Source: Pseudoalteromonas rubra
GTDB lineage: Bacteria; Pseudomonadota; Gammaproteobacteria; Enterobacterales; Alteromonadaceae
Reading direction: 5' to 3'
Length of the DNA: 64,000 bases
Assembly: GCF_001482385.1 (NCBI RefSeq)
Contig: NZ_CP013611.1
Span: 992,001 to 1,056,000 of the forward strand
The notes beneath the pieces were generated by a model. That model did no database searches, was not told the DNA's origin, and saw nothing but the letters and a program-made list of their open reading frames with translations. Within the stretch, counting starts at the first letter, position 1. Each line of letters starts with the position of its first letter. This document shows positions 18,667 through 27,871 of this stretch, piece by piece. Position numbers and translations under genes: made by a program.

Positions 18667-18758
18667 TAACCTGACGGGCTGTGCAGCCAACGGAAAAAGG
18701 TTTCTTTTGGCTATGCTTGACTATACTATTACAGAGTCGAAGATGTCGGGACTCGGAT

Positions 18759-19139
18759 ATGTCGAAGCAAACATTACAGGTATTGCCACACAATTTTACC
18801 ATCCATAGTCTGGATAGTGATCAGGCTGTGCCCACAGAAGTAATGTCAGCCGAGATCTTCTTCATCGCCAAAACCTCTGAAGAGCTCTCGATTGTCTGTC
18901 CCAGCGACTTGGTGTTTAACAGCTTCGCCACAGAGCCACATTGGCGCGCATTGGAAGTCATTGGCCCTTTGGGGTTTTCGCTCACTGGCATCATGGCCAA
19001 CATATCTGGCGTACTGGCCAGTGCCAATGTCTCCATTTTTTCCATTTCCACCTACGACACTGACTATATTCTGGTTAAAGAAACCCAACTACCCGACGCT
19101 ATTAAAGCACTCAAAAAAGATGGATACCTGTTTGTCTGA
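18759..19139 (+). CDS. ACT-domain protein
   Basis: A 126-residue protein made essentially of ACT-type small-molecule-binding folds. The first half (about 5-60) is a shorter beta-rich region. The second half has the typical ACT ligand-loop pattern LGFSLTGIMANISGVLASANVSI followed by STYDTDYILVKE, the same arrangement as in the CASTOR/YkfN-like ACT family; the 20-residue limit splits this motif at residues about 75-98. The frame extends upstream to 18681, but the ATG at 18759 has a GGGACTCGG site close by and matches the expected N-terminus. It is first in a chain of five overlapping genes leading to dapE and a murein peptidase. Its ligand is unknown; an amino acid is the family's usual ligand. 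Confidence 0.75.
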   Translation: MSKQTLQVLPHNFTIHSLDSDQAVPTEVMSAEIFFIAKTSEELSIVCPSDLVFNSFATEPHWRALEVIGPLGFSLTGIMANISGVLASANVSIFSISTYDTDYILVKETQLPDAIKALKKDGYLFV

Positions 19140-19645
19140 TGCACTTATCACAGCAAATTAATTACGCCCCCATTGCCCAAATTGCTAATCCGATCATGCA
19201 TATTGCCAGTCCGTTTACGGGTAAGGTCCACCCAGCGAGTCAGCATCCAGAAGCGTTATTTTCCAGCGGTATGTTGGGTCCTGGGGTCTGCGTAAAGTTA
19301 AATGCAGCCATGATGCTGGCACCTTGCCCCGCCAAGGTCGAAAAAATCAGTCAACACGGTAGTGAATTTGTCCTTAGAACAAAATCGGGGTTGCTTCTGC
19401 TACTGCACCTCCTTATCCCGGCAGAGTACCGAAGAACTGAACACCTCATTCAGCACAGCTATGGCAAAAAGCACGTCGCGATGGGCGATATCTTGTGCTA
19501 CTTCGATGTACCGAGCGATGTCGATGTGCTGGGCACCCTGCTATTGCTCAATGCAGACAAACTGGGACCGTGTTATTATCCTTTAAATCAAGTCACTGCG
19601 GGTAAAGATCCGCTTATCACATTATCCAGAGCATGTAATTTATGA
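19139..19645 (+). CDS. PTS EIIA(Glc)-like domain protein, degenerate around the active site
   Basis: A 168-residue stand-alone EIIA domain of the glucose-PTS family. His73 (SQHGSEF) and His90 (LLLLHLLIP) fall at the same positions as the two active-site histidines of E. coli IIA-Glc (75 and 90). The motif after the phosphorylated His, normally HFGIDT, is HLLIPA here, so Gly, Asp and Thr are lost. The N-terminal SPFTGKV block is kept. No EIIB, EIIC, HPr or EI gene is near. The start codon overlaps the ACT gene stop by one base and its own stop overlaps yffB. It may be a phosphorylation-dependent regulator rather than a sugar transporter part (inference). Confidence 0.75.
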   Translation: MHLSQQINYAPIAQIANPIMHIASPFTGKVHPASQHPEALFSSGMLGPGVCVKLNAAMMLAPCPAKVEKISQHGSEFVLRTKSGLLLLLHLLIPAEYRRTEHLIQHSYGKKHVAMGDILCYFDVPSDVDVLGTLLLLNADKLGPCYYPLNQVTAGKDPLITLSRACNL

Positions 19646-19992
19646 CCACCATTATGTACGGTATCAGCAACTGCGATACGATTAAAAAAGCAAAGAAATT
19701 CCTTGAACAAAACGACATCAGCTACACCTTTCACGACTACCGCAAAGACGGGCTCGATGAGCAAATGCTGGCTGAATTTGTTGCGGCACTGGGCTGGGAA
19801 AATGTACTGAACAAACGTGGTACCACCTATCGTGCACTCAGCGATGAAGACAAACAAAACCTGGATGCTGACAGTGCACAAACACATATGTTAGCCGCCC
19901 CAGCCATGATAAAACGTCCTATTCTGCTGCACGCTGGCCAATATCACCTGGGCTTTAAAGCGCCACAGTATCAGGAAATTTTCTCACTATGA
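19642..19992 (+). CDS. yffB: ArsC/Spx-family protein YffB
   Basis: A 116-residue thioredoxin-fold protein of the ArsC/Spx family. The single N-terminal Cys11 sits in [16 protein letters not shown], as in E. coli YffB, which was reported as a glutathione-dependent thiol reductase-like protein and not a true arsenate reductase. The later block [10 protein letters not shown] and the conserved cis-Pro region IKRPILL (about 92-98) are present. The Arg of the IKRPIL motif corresponds to the ligand-binding Arg of ArsC. Direct overlap with dapE (4 bases) is the same pairing as in E. coli and supports the assignment. Confidence 0.9.
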   Translation: MTTIMYGISNCDTIKKAKKFLEQNDISYTFHDYRKDGLDEQMLAEFVAALGWENVLNKRGTTYRALSDEDKQNLDADSAQTHMLAAPAMIKRPILLHAGQYHLGFKAPQYQEIFSL

Positions 19993-21128
19993 GTGAGACA
20001 CACAGTGAAGTAGTCGCGCTGGCCAAGGCACTTATCCAGCGCCCTTCCGTCACGCCTGAGGATGCCGGGTGCCAGGCAATGATCAATGCCCGCCTGAGTG
20101 CACTGGGGTTTAATGTCGAAGAGCACTTCTTCGTTGATACACTTAATACCTGGGCACGCAAAGGAGATGAAGGGCCACACTTTTGCTTTGCAGGCCACAC
20201 CGACGTGGTGCCCGTTGGCAACGAACGTGACTGGCACTATCCGCCTTTTTCAGGTGAAATACACGACGGTATGCTGCATGGCCGTGGTGCTGCCGATATG
20301 AAAGGGTCACTGGCTGCTATGGTGGTGGCGACTGAACGTTTTGTCACGCGTTTTCCAGACCACAAAGGGTCGATCAGCTTTTTAATTACCTCTGACGAGG
20401 AAGGCCCCTTTATTAATGGCACCACCAAAGTGGTGGATTTACTTGAAGCAAGAAATGAAAAAATAGACATGTGTCTGGTTGGCGAGCCCTCATCCAGGGA
20501 TCAGCTTGGTGATGTGGTTAAAAACGGACGTCGTGGTTCACTCACGGGACATTTGACCATCAAGGGAATACAAGGCCATGTTGCCTATCCGCACTTAGCC
20601 AAGAACCCAATCCATCTCAGTACACCCGCGCTGACTGAACTCAGCACAACCCAATGGGATCAGGGTAATACTTTTTTCCCGGCTACCAGTTTTCAGATCT
20701 CGAATATCCACGGTGGCACCGGGGCCGGTAATGTCATCCCAGGTAGCCTGGATGTGCAGTTTAATTTTCGTTTTAGTACCGAAGTGACCGCAGAGCAACT
20801 CAAGACACGTGTGGCCGAAATACTCGACAAACATGACCTCGACTATGAGCTTCACTGGACACTAAACGGTCTGCCCTTTTTGACAGAGCCGGGTCCTTTA
20901 CTGAGTGTTACCCTGGATGCCATCAAAACAGTCACCGGGATTAATTCGAACCCGGAAACCACTGGCGGAACCTCTGATGGTCGCTTCATCGCGCAAACCG
21001 GTTGTAAAGTGATTGAACTGGGCCCGGTGAATGCCACGATCCATCAGGTCAATGAGTGTGTGAGTACGGAATCTCTCGATCAGCTTGCAGCAATCTATGA
21101 ATTGATCCTGGAAAAACTACTTACATGA
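19989..21128 (+). CDS. dapE: Succinyl-diaminopimelate desuccinylase
   Basis: Zinc hydrolase of the succinylase branch of diaminopimelate and lysine synthesis; supplies meso-DAP for peptidoglycan. The 379 residues match the M20 family DapE (about 375). Metal ligands are visible in [19 protein letters not shown] and the catalytic [11 protein letters not shown]. The late [10 protein letters not shown] and ATIHQVNE blocks complete the active site. It overlaps yffB upstream and the peptidase gene downstream by 4 bases each, so translation is coupled. It connects by pathway to lysC at the start of the window. Confidence 0.96.
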   Translation: MSETHSEVVALAKALIQRPSVTPEDAGCQAMINARLSALGFNVEEHFFVDTLNTWARKGDEGPHFCFAGHTDVVPVGNERDWHYPPFSGEIHDGMLHGRGAADMKGSLAAMVVATERFVTRFPDHKGSISFLITSDEEGPFINGTTKVVDLLEARNEKIDMCLVGEPSSRDQLGDVVKNGRRGSLTGHLTIKGIQGHVAYPHLAKNPIHLSTPALTELSTTQWDQGNTFFPATSFQISNIHGGTGAGNVIPGSLDVQFNFRFSTEVTAEQLKTRVAEILDKHDLDYELHWTLNGLPFLTEPGPLLSVTLDAIKTVTGINSNPETTGGTSDGRFIAQTGCKVIELGPVNATIHQVNECVSTESLDQLAAIYELILEKLLT

Positions 21129-21805
21129 TCCAACTCAGCACGCTTGCCTCACAGGCATCAGGCCTGTCCACCAGCCATTTGATTGCGGTAGATAATGTGA
21201 TGGTCCATAGTGCGGTGCAACGTGATCTCTGCGCGCTTAGCAAAGCGGCCGAGCGCGCCGGGTTTACCTTCAGTATCGCCTCGGCACATCGTGACTTCCA
21301 TCGTCAATGTCTGATCTGGAACAACAAGGTAAACGGTGTGCGCCCAGTATTGAACAGTCAAAATGAACCAGTTGACCTGGCTTTGTTATCACCACAAGCA
21401 CGAGTGCACGCAATCATGCTTTACTCAGCGCTGCCAGGCGCAAGCCGGCATCACTTTGGCACCGATCTGGATGTTTACGCGCGCAATTGTCTGCCTGACG
21501 GTCAGCAGCTTCAATTGGAGCCCTGGGAGTATGAGCAAGATGGGCCTTTTGGCGAATTTAATGCCTGGCTGAGCGAACATTTAGCAGAGTTTGGTTTTTT
21601 TCGGCCCTATCAGCGTTACCAGGGAGGCGTTGCGGCTGAACCCTGGCACATCAGTCACCGTCGTTGTGCCACACAAATGATGACGGCATTGTCGTTGCAA
21701 ACACTGACAACCGTGATTGACGCTCATGACGTTGCAGCGAAGGACACTATCTTGGCTATGTTGCCAACGCTGTATGATCAGTACATTGACAACATATGTG
21801 ACTAA
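21125..21805 (+). CDS. VanY-type (M15) D-alanyl-D-alanine carboxypeptidase family protein
   Basis: A 226-residue member of the M15 zinc peptidase family that cleaves D-Ala-D-Ala or related muropeptide bonds. Zinc motifs are clear: [12 protein letters not shown] (SxHxxGxxxD type, about 106-117) and EPWHIS (ExxH type, about 177-182). [12 protein letters not shown] near residue 50 matches the substrate-binding Arg region. There is no signal peptide or lipobox, so it would be cytoplasmic unless exported another way, which suggests LD/DD-carboxypeptidase activity in murein recycling (inference). The start overlaps dapE's stop. A weak inverted repeat at 21808-21833 lies between it and convergent alaA. 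Confidence 0.85.
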   Translation: MIQLSTLASQASGLSTSHLIAVDNVMVHSAVQRDLCALSKAAERAGFTFSIASAHRDFHRQCLIWNNKVNGVRPVLNSQNEPVDLALLSPQARVHAIMLYSALPGASRHHFGTDLDVYARNCLPDGQQLQLEPWEYEQDGPFGEFNAWLSEHLAEFGFFRPYQRYQGGVAAEPWHISHRRCATQMMTALSLQTLTTVIDAHDVAAKDTILAMLPTLYDQYIDNICD

Positions 21806-21824
21806 GTCAGCAATACAGAAATCG

Positions 21825-23042
21825 TTATTGCTGGCGATAGTGTTCAAAAAATCGCTGCATTCGCGCCATCGCAGGCTCCAGCTCATCCATATGTGGTAAA
21901 AAAACCAAACGGAAATGGTCTGGCTGAGGCCAGTTAAACGCCCTGCCGTGTACCAGCAAAATTTTCTCTTCACGCAACAAATCAAGCATCATTCGCTCAT
22001 CATTTTTCACATTGAAATGTTGCGTGTCAATTTTGGCAAACGCGTATAACGCCCCCATAGGTTTGACACAAGATACGCCCTGCATGTCATTCAGCCCTTG
22101 CCATGCTATCTGGCGTTGCTCATATAACCGTCCACCGGGTTGGATCAATGCATCTATCGACTGAACCCCACCCAGTGCCTGCTGAATGGCAAATTGTGCC
22201 GGTACATTGGCACATAAACGCATGGATGCCAGCATGTTCAAGCCATCGATGAGATCTTTCATTGCGGACACTTTGCCACTTAACACCATCCAGCCCATAC
22301 GTAAACCGGCGGCCCGATACGTTTTAGCAAGGCCATTAAAAGTGATCACCGGTAGATCATCGCACAATGAAGCAATTGACCAATGTTCGGCGCCATCGTA
22401 AAGGATCTTTTCATAGATTTCATCGCTAAGCAGCAACAGGTTATGCTCTCTGGCAATATCAATGAGCCCCTCTAGCAAATCTTTGCTATACACAGCGCCG
22501 GTTGGATTATTCGGATTGATCAGTACCAGTGCGCGCGTTTTTGCGGTAATTTTGTTCCGTATATCAGCCAGTTCAGGAAACCAATCAGCGGCTTCGTCAC
22601 ACAAATAGTGTACCGGCTTCCCCCCTGACAACTTAACAGAAGCAGTCCATAGCGGATAGTCGGGTGCCGGGATAAGCACCTCATCGCCATCATTCAGTAA
22701 CGCCTGAGTAACCATCTGGATAAGCTCACTGACCCCGTTACCAATAAAAATGTTGTCTACGCTGATATTTGGCAGTTTTTTTTGCTGATAATGCTGATAT
22801 ACCGCGACTCTGGCAGAATAAAGCCCTTTAGAATCACAATAGCCCTCTGCATCCGACAAATTGCGAATGATGTCACGGTGCATATCTTCAGGCATATCGA
22901 AGCCAAAGGCAGCCGGATTACCGATGTTCAGTTTAAGAACCTTGGTACCTTCGTCTTCCATTTTCTTTGCCTGTGACAACACAGGACCGCGAATGTCGTA
23001 GCACACCCCATTGAGTTTGCTGCTTTTAGTAATTTTTATCAT
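21825..23042 (-). CDS. alaA: Glutamate-pyruvate aminotransferase AlaA
   Basis: PLP-dependent class I aminotransferase that makes alanine from pyruvate with glutamate. The 405 residues match E. coli AlaA (YfbQ, 405). The N-terminus SSKLNGVCYDIRGPVLSQAK and the blocks NIGNPAAFGFDMPE, PNNPTGAVY and LSDEIYEKILYDG are typical. The PLP Lys is in FNGLAKTYRAAGLRMGW at about 240. In E. coli alaA is in the same neighbourhood as yfbV-ackA. It is transcribed alone, convergent with the peptidase gene. Confidence 0.92.
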   Translation of the reverse strand: MIKITKSSKLNGVCYDIRGPVLSQAKKMEDEGTKVLKLNIGNPAAFGFDMPEDMHRDIIRNLSDAEGYCDSKGLYSARVAVYQHYQQKKLPNISVDNIFIGNGVSELIQMVTQALLNDGDEVLIPAPDYPLWTASVKLSGGKPVHYLCDEAADWFPELADIRNKITAKTRALVLINPNNPTGAVYSKDLLEGLIDIAREHNLLLLSDEIYEKILYDGAEHWSIASLCDDLPVITFNGLAKTYRAAGLRMGWMVLSGKVSAMKDLIDGLNMLASMRLCANVPAQFAIQQALGGVQSIDALIQPGGRLYEQRQIAWQGLNDMQGVSCVKPMGALYAFAKIDTQHFNVKNDERMMLDLLREEKILLVHGRAFNWPQPDHFRLVFLPHMDELEPAMARMQRFFEHYRQQ

Positions 23043-23241
23043 TATTTCTCCCCATTCAGGCTCTTAGAATAGCGCCCCAATGACAGGAAGAAAAGGAGAT
23101 TTCTTGATGAAGATAAAAAGGAAAAGTGGGTTGACTTTGCAGTAAAGAATAAGCTGACAGTAACGCGGAAAACAAACAGCTCATCGTGGGTGTTGGGCAG
23201 ACTAATTGAGCAACGCTCTAACGCGAGCGAAGCTCATAATT

Positions 23242-23586
23242 CTAAGCATTGGCCATCAGCCATTGCTGCAATTTTACCGTAGAGCCAGCTACCTGTTTGG
23301 ATAAGTTACCTAACGATTCTTTGGCAGAATTGACATCTCCCTCCAACAGAAAAAGTTCAATCTCTCGGGCACTGTCAGACAAACTCATTGCACCAAACTG
23401 TGCCGCATTCGATTTTAGGCTGTGCGCGTTACGTGTCGCTGCCTCCAGGTCTCCAGGTAACGACTCGCGGACTTCACGTTCCAGCCGTTCAAATTCACTG
23501 ATGCAGAATACCAAAGTGTCTGAAAATTGCTCACCTAACAGGGACTGCATCGTATCCAGGCAAGCTTCATCAATTATTACATTCAT
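23242..23586 (-). CDS. Stand-alone HPt phosphotransfer protein
   Basis: A 114-residue histidine phosphotransfer domain. The phosphorylated histidine is His55 in AHSLKSNAAQFG, the core HPt motif, within a four-helix bundle pattern (helices of about 25 residues separated by short loops). HPt proteins relay phosphate between the receiver of a hybrid kinase and a downstream response regulator. There is no kinase or regulator gene beside it, and its partners must be elsewhere. Neighbouring genes (alaA and tapT) are unrelated. The ATG is at 23586 after a weak AAGGACTAAT site. Confidence 0.85.
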   Translation of the reverse strand: MNVIIDEACLDTMQSLLGEQFSDTLVFCISEFERLEREVRESLPGDLEAATRNAHSLKSNAAQFGAMSLSDSAREIELFLLEGDVNSAKESLGNLSKQVAGSTVKLQQWLMANA

Positions 23587-23715
23587 ATTAGTCCTTTTCG
23601 TTATCAGGCTAACAAACCCAGCAAAAGCCTCTCTATATTGTTAATGCTAGCTAAGAGGGTCCTAAACTGCAAACTATGATATGATCTGTGACAGAAAAAA
23701 CAGTTAAATAATGCG

Positions 23716-24324
23716 ATGAAACGAGCCCTTTGCGATCACTGCCACTTTCCACTTCAGACATGCGTCTGTCCATTTTTGGGTAGCACCGTTCACAATCGCT
23801 GTAAGATAGTGGTATTACAACACCCCAGTGAAGCCAAAGTAGCCAAAAACACGGTCCGGTTACTGTCGCTGCAACTCAGCAATATCGAGGTCATTCAAGG
23901 GGAGTCGGAAGCCGACTTCAGCGATATCCGTACACAGCTACAATCACAAGCCTGCGCACTGCTTTACCCTTCTGACAACGCACTGACGCTCGATGGCACA
24001 AGCTATCAGCAAGACCAGCCACACATTGAAACACTGGTGGTATTGGACGGAACCTGGAAAAAGGTACATAAAATACTTATGCTGAACCCCTGGCTGATGA
24101 GTCTGCCACATGTCTCGTTCGCGAACTTACCAGAAAACCAGTACTCTATTCGTAAAGCTGAGCAGGCATTCAGTCTTTCAACTCTGGAAGCAACCGCCCA
24201 TTTTTTACACCTTTATGAGCAGATCCCGCCTGCCCCTTTCTATCAAGCGCTGGCTGGTATGATTGCACAGCAGACCAGGCATATGCCAGATCATGTAAAA
24301 CTTAGGTATCTGAGTGACGAATAG
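23716..24324 (+). CDS. tapT: DTW-domain tRNA-uridine aminocarboxypropyltransferase
   Basis: Member of the DTW family that adds the 3-amino-3-carboxypropyl group of SAM to uridine 47 of tRNA (acp3U; TapT/YfiP in E. coli). The 202 residues start with a zinc-finger-like CDHCHFPLQTCVCP, followed by QHPSEAKVAKNT. The signature block is LDGTWKKVHKILMLNPWL at about 112-129, with DGTW in place of DTW/DATW. YSIRKAEQAFSLSTLEA is the conserved SAM-related region. The first ATG at 23710 would be blocked by an immediate TGA, so 23716 is the start. The next gene overlaps the end by 11 bases. Confidence 0.85.
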   Translation: MKRALCDHCHFPLQTCVCPFLGSTVHNRCKIVVLQHPSEAKVAKNTVRLLSLQLSNIEVIQGESEADFSDIRTQLQSQACALLYPSDNALTLDGTSYQQDQPHIETLVVLDGTWKKVHKILMLNPWLMSLPHVSFANLPENQYSIRKAEQAFSLSTLEATAHFLHLYEQIPPAPFYQALAGMIAQQTRHMPDHVKLRYLSDE

Positions 24325-25117
24325 GCGCTCAACTAATCGGTTAAAACGCCAGTTTTTCCGTGATGGTCCGGATTACCGGTTTGGTGATCAAACCAGTTTT
24401 GATGAAATCAAAGCCACTTTCGGTTTTAAAACCATTACCTTAGGCGCCTGGGTGAGTAAGGAAGAGCAACATATTGCGGCTAACTTACTTTACGATGCGC
24501 TGGCTGACCTCACTCAGATCTTGTCACTGCCTCCTGTTGCTATTGGCTTGCGGGGTACATTAAATCTGGCCTTCGGCAGTGGTGGACAGGCCGGTGTGCA
24601 GGCCCATTATGACAGCAACAAGCGTACCCTGGCACTGGCTAAGAACGCGGGGGGTGGTGCACTGGCGCACGAATGGTGGCATGCTTTTGACCACTACATT
24701 GCCAAACACATGTTCCATGAGGCTCGCGCACACGACTTTGCATCCGCACTGTGGCTGGTGCAGCCGCCTGTACTTTCACACCCGCTTAACCAACAACTTG
24801 ATGCATTATTCCGCTTGTTATTACTAAACAGCAGCGCAAACGAGCCAAGTGATTATTTTAAGCATGCAGTGTTACTGGATAAAGCACGTGGTACTCAATA
24901 TTATGCAAAACCACAGGAACTAACCGCACGTGCATTTGAATGGGTCATAGCGAATCATCCTCAGATCCGCAACGCCTTTTTGGTAGATGACGTGCTCGAC
25001 TCCCCGTTACAACATCAGGGCGGATTTCCCGATCCCGGTATCGCGGCAGCAACGCTGACAACCACAACTAACTATTTTCAGATGCTAGGTGCTGCGTTAT
25101 ATCGTCAAGCGCAATGA
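24314..25117 (+). CDS. CLCA_X-family protein with HExxH-type zinc peptidase motif
   Basis: A 267-residue protein with a gluzincin-like motif AHEWWHAFDHYI (HEWWH, about 116-120). The preceding block LNLAFGSGGQAGVQAHYDS and TLALAKNAGGGALAHEW resembles the N-terminal part of domains found in phage and plasmid large polyvalent proteins (FGARGKGG...AHYEP...INLTK..GAGSLAHEW.HALDNYF, from memory). NCBI names similar stand-alone proteins CLCA_X. The start is GTG at 24314, inside the tapT end. Its 3' end overlaps the convergent EAL gene by 50 bases. Whether it is an active protease is unknown. Confidence 0.7.
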   Translation: MTNRRSTNRLKRQFFRDGPDYRFGDQTSFDEIKATFGFKTITLGAWVSKEEQHIAANLLYDALADLTQILSLPPVAIGLRGTLNLAFGSGGQAGVQAHYDSNKRTLALAKNAGGGALAHEWWHAFDHYIAKHMFHEARAHDFASALWLVQPPVLSHPLNQQLDALFRLLLLNSSANEPSDYFKHAVLLDKARGTQYYAKPQELTARAFEWVIANHPQIRNAFLVDDVLDSPLQHQGGFPDPGIAAATLTTTTNYFQMLGAALYRQAQ

Positions 25118-27578
25118 ACTGCGTTAACCACGTCTTATATTCTTCAAACGGAAGTGGTCTGGAAATATAAAACCCCTGGCCAATATCACAGCCAAACGCT
25201 TTCAACATTTGGTAACAGTGCACGCTTTCAACGCCTTCAGCAACCACCATAGAGCCCAGATTGTGCGCCATATCACAGGTCGCCTTACAAATCGTTTGAT
25301 TGGTCGCTGAGCTGGCGATATTCATGACAAAACTCTTATCTATCTTTATCTCATCAACCCCAAGCTGGCTAAGGTATGCCAAAGAAGAATACCCAGTGCC
25401 AAAATCGTCAATGGCCATTTTAACGCCCAGGCGCTTAAAGCCATCAATGACCTCATTCAGATCTACTTCATTAGCGAGGGTAACGGACTCTGTAATTTCC
25501 AACATAAGCTGGGATGGTGCCAAATTTAACTGACTGATCAAAGTTATCAATTGCACCGCCAGATCTTTTCGGCCAATGTCTTTGCCAGAGACATTGAGTG
25601 ACAAAACATGATGCGAGTAAACACTGCACAGCTCGGCTTGTAAAGATAATGCCTGCTCGACCACCCAATCGGTAATTTCAGGGATCATGCCAGAGGCTTC
25701 TGCAATGGGAATAAATTCATCCGGCGGAATAACCCCCAACTCAGGATGATGCCAGCGCAATAACACCTCAGCGCCAAATACTTCTCCTTGCTGCAACTTG
25801 ACCTGAGGCTGAAAATACAAGGTAAATTGACTCTGCGAAACCGCATATTTCAGCGAAGACGCCACCTTGATCCGTCGTTCCAAATACAACGAATCGTTAT
25901 GATCAAACAACTGCCATTTTTGCGTACCAAGCGGTCGTGCCGATATTGCCTGCAATGCGCGCTGCATCAGCGCTTCAGTCGTTTGTGCATGAACAGGGTT
26001 ACTGGCTACGCCAATTTCAAGCTGATCAACAAGCAGCTCTCCTTTAAAGTTGATCCCTTCTTCAAAAATAGATGCCAGCAGACAAGCGTACTGCTCTACC
26101 TGACTTAACTCTAACTTGCCACGCAAGACAATAGCAAACAGGGTGTCATCCAGCCGATAGATCTGGGTTTTACTGGTCGGTTCAGCAGCAATCGTTACCC
26201 GGCCATAGGTATCCAGCTGCACCTGTACTTTTTTCAATAACGATTTGAGCTGAATAGCAGCGTAATCCCAGCCCATATTCAGCCTAATTACACTCAGAAC
26301 CTTCGGTCGAAACATGACCAATGTGTGATGCTGATGTGTGTTTTGCAAACCATCGAGGGCTTTTTTTAGCATATGCCGGTTTGGCAGTCCGGTTTCTTTG
26401 TCATGGTTTGCATACTGGAGTAACAACAGCTTTTTCTGCCTTTCATGCCAGTAGACAAAATAAGCCAGCAGCAGCACATGCCCCGTCAGTAAGGCATGAT
26501 TGAGTAAATAGTAACGTGAACTGGCAAGCACGCCCAGCTGACCCAGCATCAGAAACACCAGTAACACCAACGCGGGTGCAAAAACGAGAGCAAGTAAACG
26601 CGCTTCACGTTGATGTTGGGGAGGTTGTACGTACAATATATAAGCCACATAAGCGGTCACCACCAAAGCAGCCATCACCTGAAACAACAACTGATAACTG
26701 GCATGTAACGGCGCACTGATACACACTACCAGCAACAGGGCCCACAGCAAACGCCACAGATAATACTTATGTTGCTCATTGAGACGCTTTTGCGCAGCAA
26801 AATAATGGAAGAAACACAGTACGCAAGTCAAAGAAAGCAAGAAAAACTGGCTACTATAAGTGACCAACGCGCCACTTATTACTGTCGGGAACAACAACAC
26901 ATTTATCCCGCTCTCAGCGCCACTAATAAACGCAATAAGCATGACGTATCCCGCAATGGCCAGTAACCCGGGCCTGAACTGAGAAACAGCCATCATGGCA
27001 AGAAAAAAAGCAACTAAATAAATGCTGCCCGTCTCAACACCAAACAAGAATACCCTGTGGCTAAATAACTGCACAAAGTCGGATTCCGACACCATGGAAA
27101 TGGATAATACCTGTGGGTGCGTGCCCTGAGCCTGAATAAAGAGCTGCGCACTAAGCTCACTCCGTGGTACTTTGATATGCGGTAATACCGCCTGAGCAGG
27201 TGAAGCAAGCTCTTTAGCCGGCGCGATCAGCGTGTATTGAATTAATTTACCCGCGCGCTCAAGGTAGAACTTGAGAACTCCCTGAACCGGCTGAGTATAT
27301 ATTACTTGTTCACTTTGTGTGTTAGCCGGGATCTCGACGCGAACCCAAGTTGCGATGCCTCGCTGCAATTTAATAGTCTGCTCTGACTCTGACATTTGCG
27401 TCATCATTTGACGGATCTCCGCCAGAGTCAGTTGATTTGTGGCATCATTATAAGCTGAGAGCGAAATCGGTGTCTGATCGCCTGCGACAAGATCACTAGT
27501 CTGAGTATGGCCCTCAAAAGCCAAGCCTATCGTTACAATCAACAATACTGCTATCACGCGTATCACGCCTGACCACAT
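25068..27578 (-). CDS. Membrane-bound EAL-domain cyclic-di-GMP phosphodiesterase with degenerate GGDEF region
   Basis: An 836-residue inner-membrane signalling protein. The signal sequence is followed by a periplasmic 7TMR-DISM-like sensor (about 40-180), about seven transmembrane helices (190-390), a GGDEF-like region lacking the GGDEF motif (from DKETGLPNRH, about 405-565) and a C-terminal EAL domain (about 575-825). EAL residues are mostly intact: GAEVLLRW (EVL type), LNVSGKDI, ITESV, DDFGTGYSSL, IKIDKSFV and AEGVES, so hydrolysis of c-di-GMP is likely. The start is the ATG at 27578 after AAGGAGG; the TTG six codons earlier is less likely. It is monocistronic. Confidence 0.88.
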   Translation of the reverse strand: MWSGVIRVIAVLLIVTIGLAFEGHTQTSDLVAGDQTPISLSAYNDATNQLTLAEIRQMMTQMSESEQTIKLQRGIATWVRVEIPANTQSEQVIYTQPVQGVLKFYLERAGKLIQYTLIAPAKELASPAQAVLPHIKVPRSELSAQLFIQAQGTHPQVLSISMVSESDFVQLFSHRVFLFGVETGSIYLVAFFLAMMAVSQFRPGLLAIAGYVMLIAFISGAESGINVLLFPTVISGALVTYSSQFFLLSLTCVLCFFHYFAAQKRLNEQHKYYLWRLLWALLLVVCISAPLHASYQLLFQVMAALVVTAYVAYILYVQPPQHQREARLLALVFAPALVLLVFLMLGQLGVLASSRYYLLNHALLTGHVLLLAYFVYWHERQKKLLLLQYANHDKETGLPNRHMLKKALDGLQNTHQHHTLVMFRPKVLSVIRLNMGWDYAAIQLKSLLKKVQVQLDTYGRVTIAAEPTSKTQIYRLDDTLFAIVLRGKLELSQVEQYACLLASIFEEGINFKGELLVDQLEIGVASNPVHAQTTEALMQRALQAISARPLGTQKWQLFDHNDSLYLERRIKVASSLKYAVSQSQFTLYFQPQVKLQQGEVFGAEVLLRWHHPELGVIPPDEFIPIAEASGMIPEITDWVVEQALSLQAELCSVYSHHVLSLNVSGKDIGRKDLAVQLITLISQLNLAPSQLMLEITESVTLANEVDLNEVIDGFKRLGVKMAIDDFGTGYSSLAYLSQLGVDEIKIDKSFVMNIASSATNQTICKATCDMAHNLGSMVVAEGVESVHCYQMLKAFGCDIGQGFYISRPLPFEEYKTWLTQFIALDDITQHLASENS

Positions 27579-27808
27579 CCCAACCTCCTTGAGCAAGTGG
27601 CATAAATAGCTCAGCCAATCAGCGAACCAGTTGCAACAGAGGCTTGTTTCGCTGGTTTCGGATTAGTGCTAACAACGCAGTGAACGTATTCAATTGTGCA
27701 CATTACGATGTAGCGGTAATGTTAAGTATGGAAGCTGAAGTTTGAATTGCCAGTATCAAGTTAAAAAATTCTCACTGTTGCTGGCGCAAAGGGGGATTGA
27801 TAGGCTGA

Positions 27809-27841
27809 AGTATGTGGCAGTTTTGATAGTCGCCACATACT
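27809..27841 (-). terminator. Hairpin downstream of dcd
   Basis: AGTATGTGGC and GCCACATACT form a perfect 10-bp stem around a 13-base loop, about 30 bases past the dcd stop. There is no strong T-run. Confidence 0.55.
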
Positions 27842-27871
27842 CGCCGATAGATTTAATGTGTGCTCACTGTA

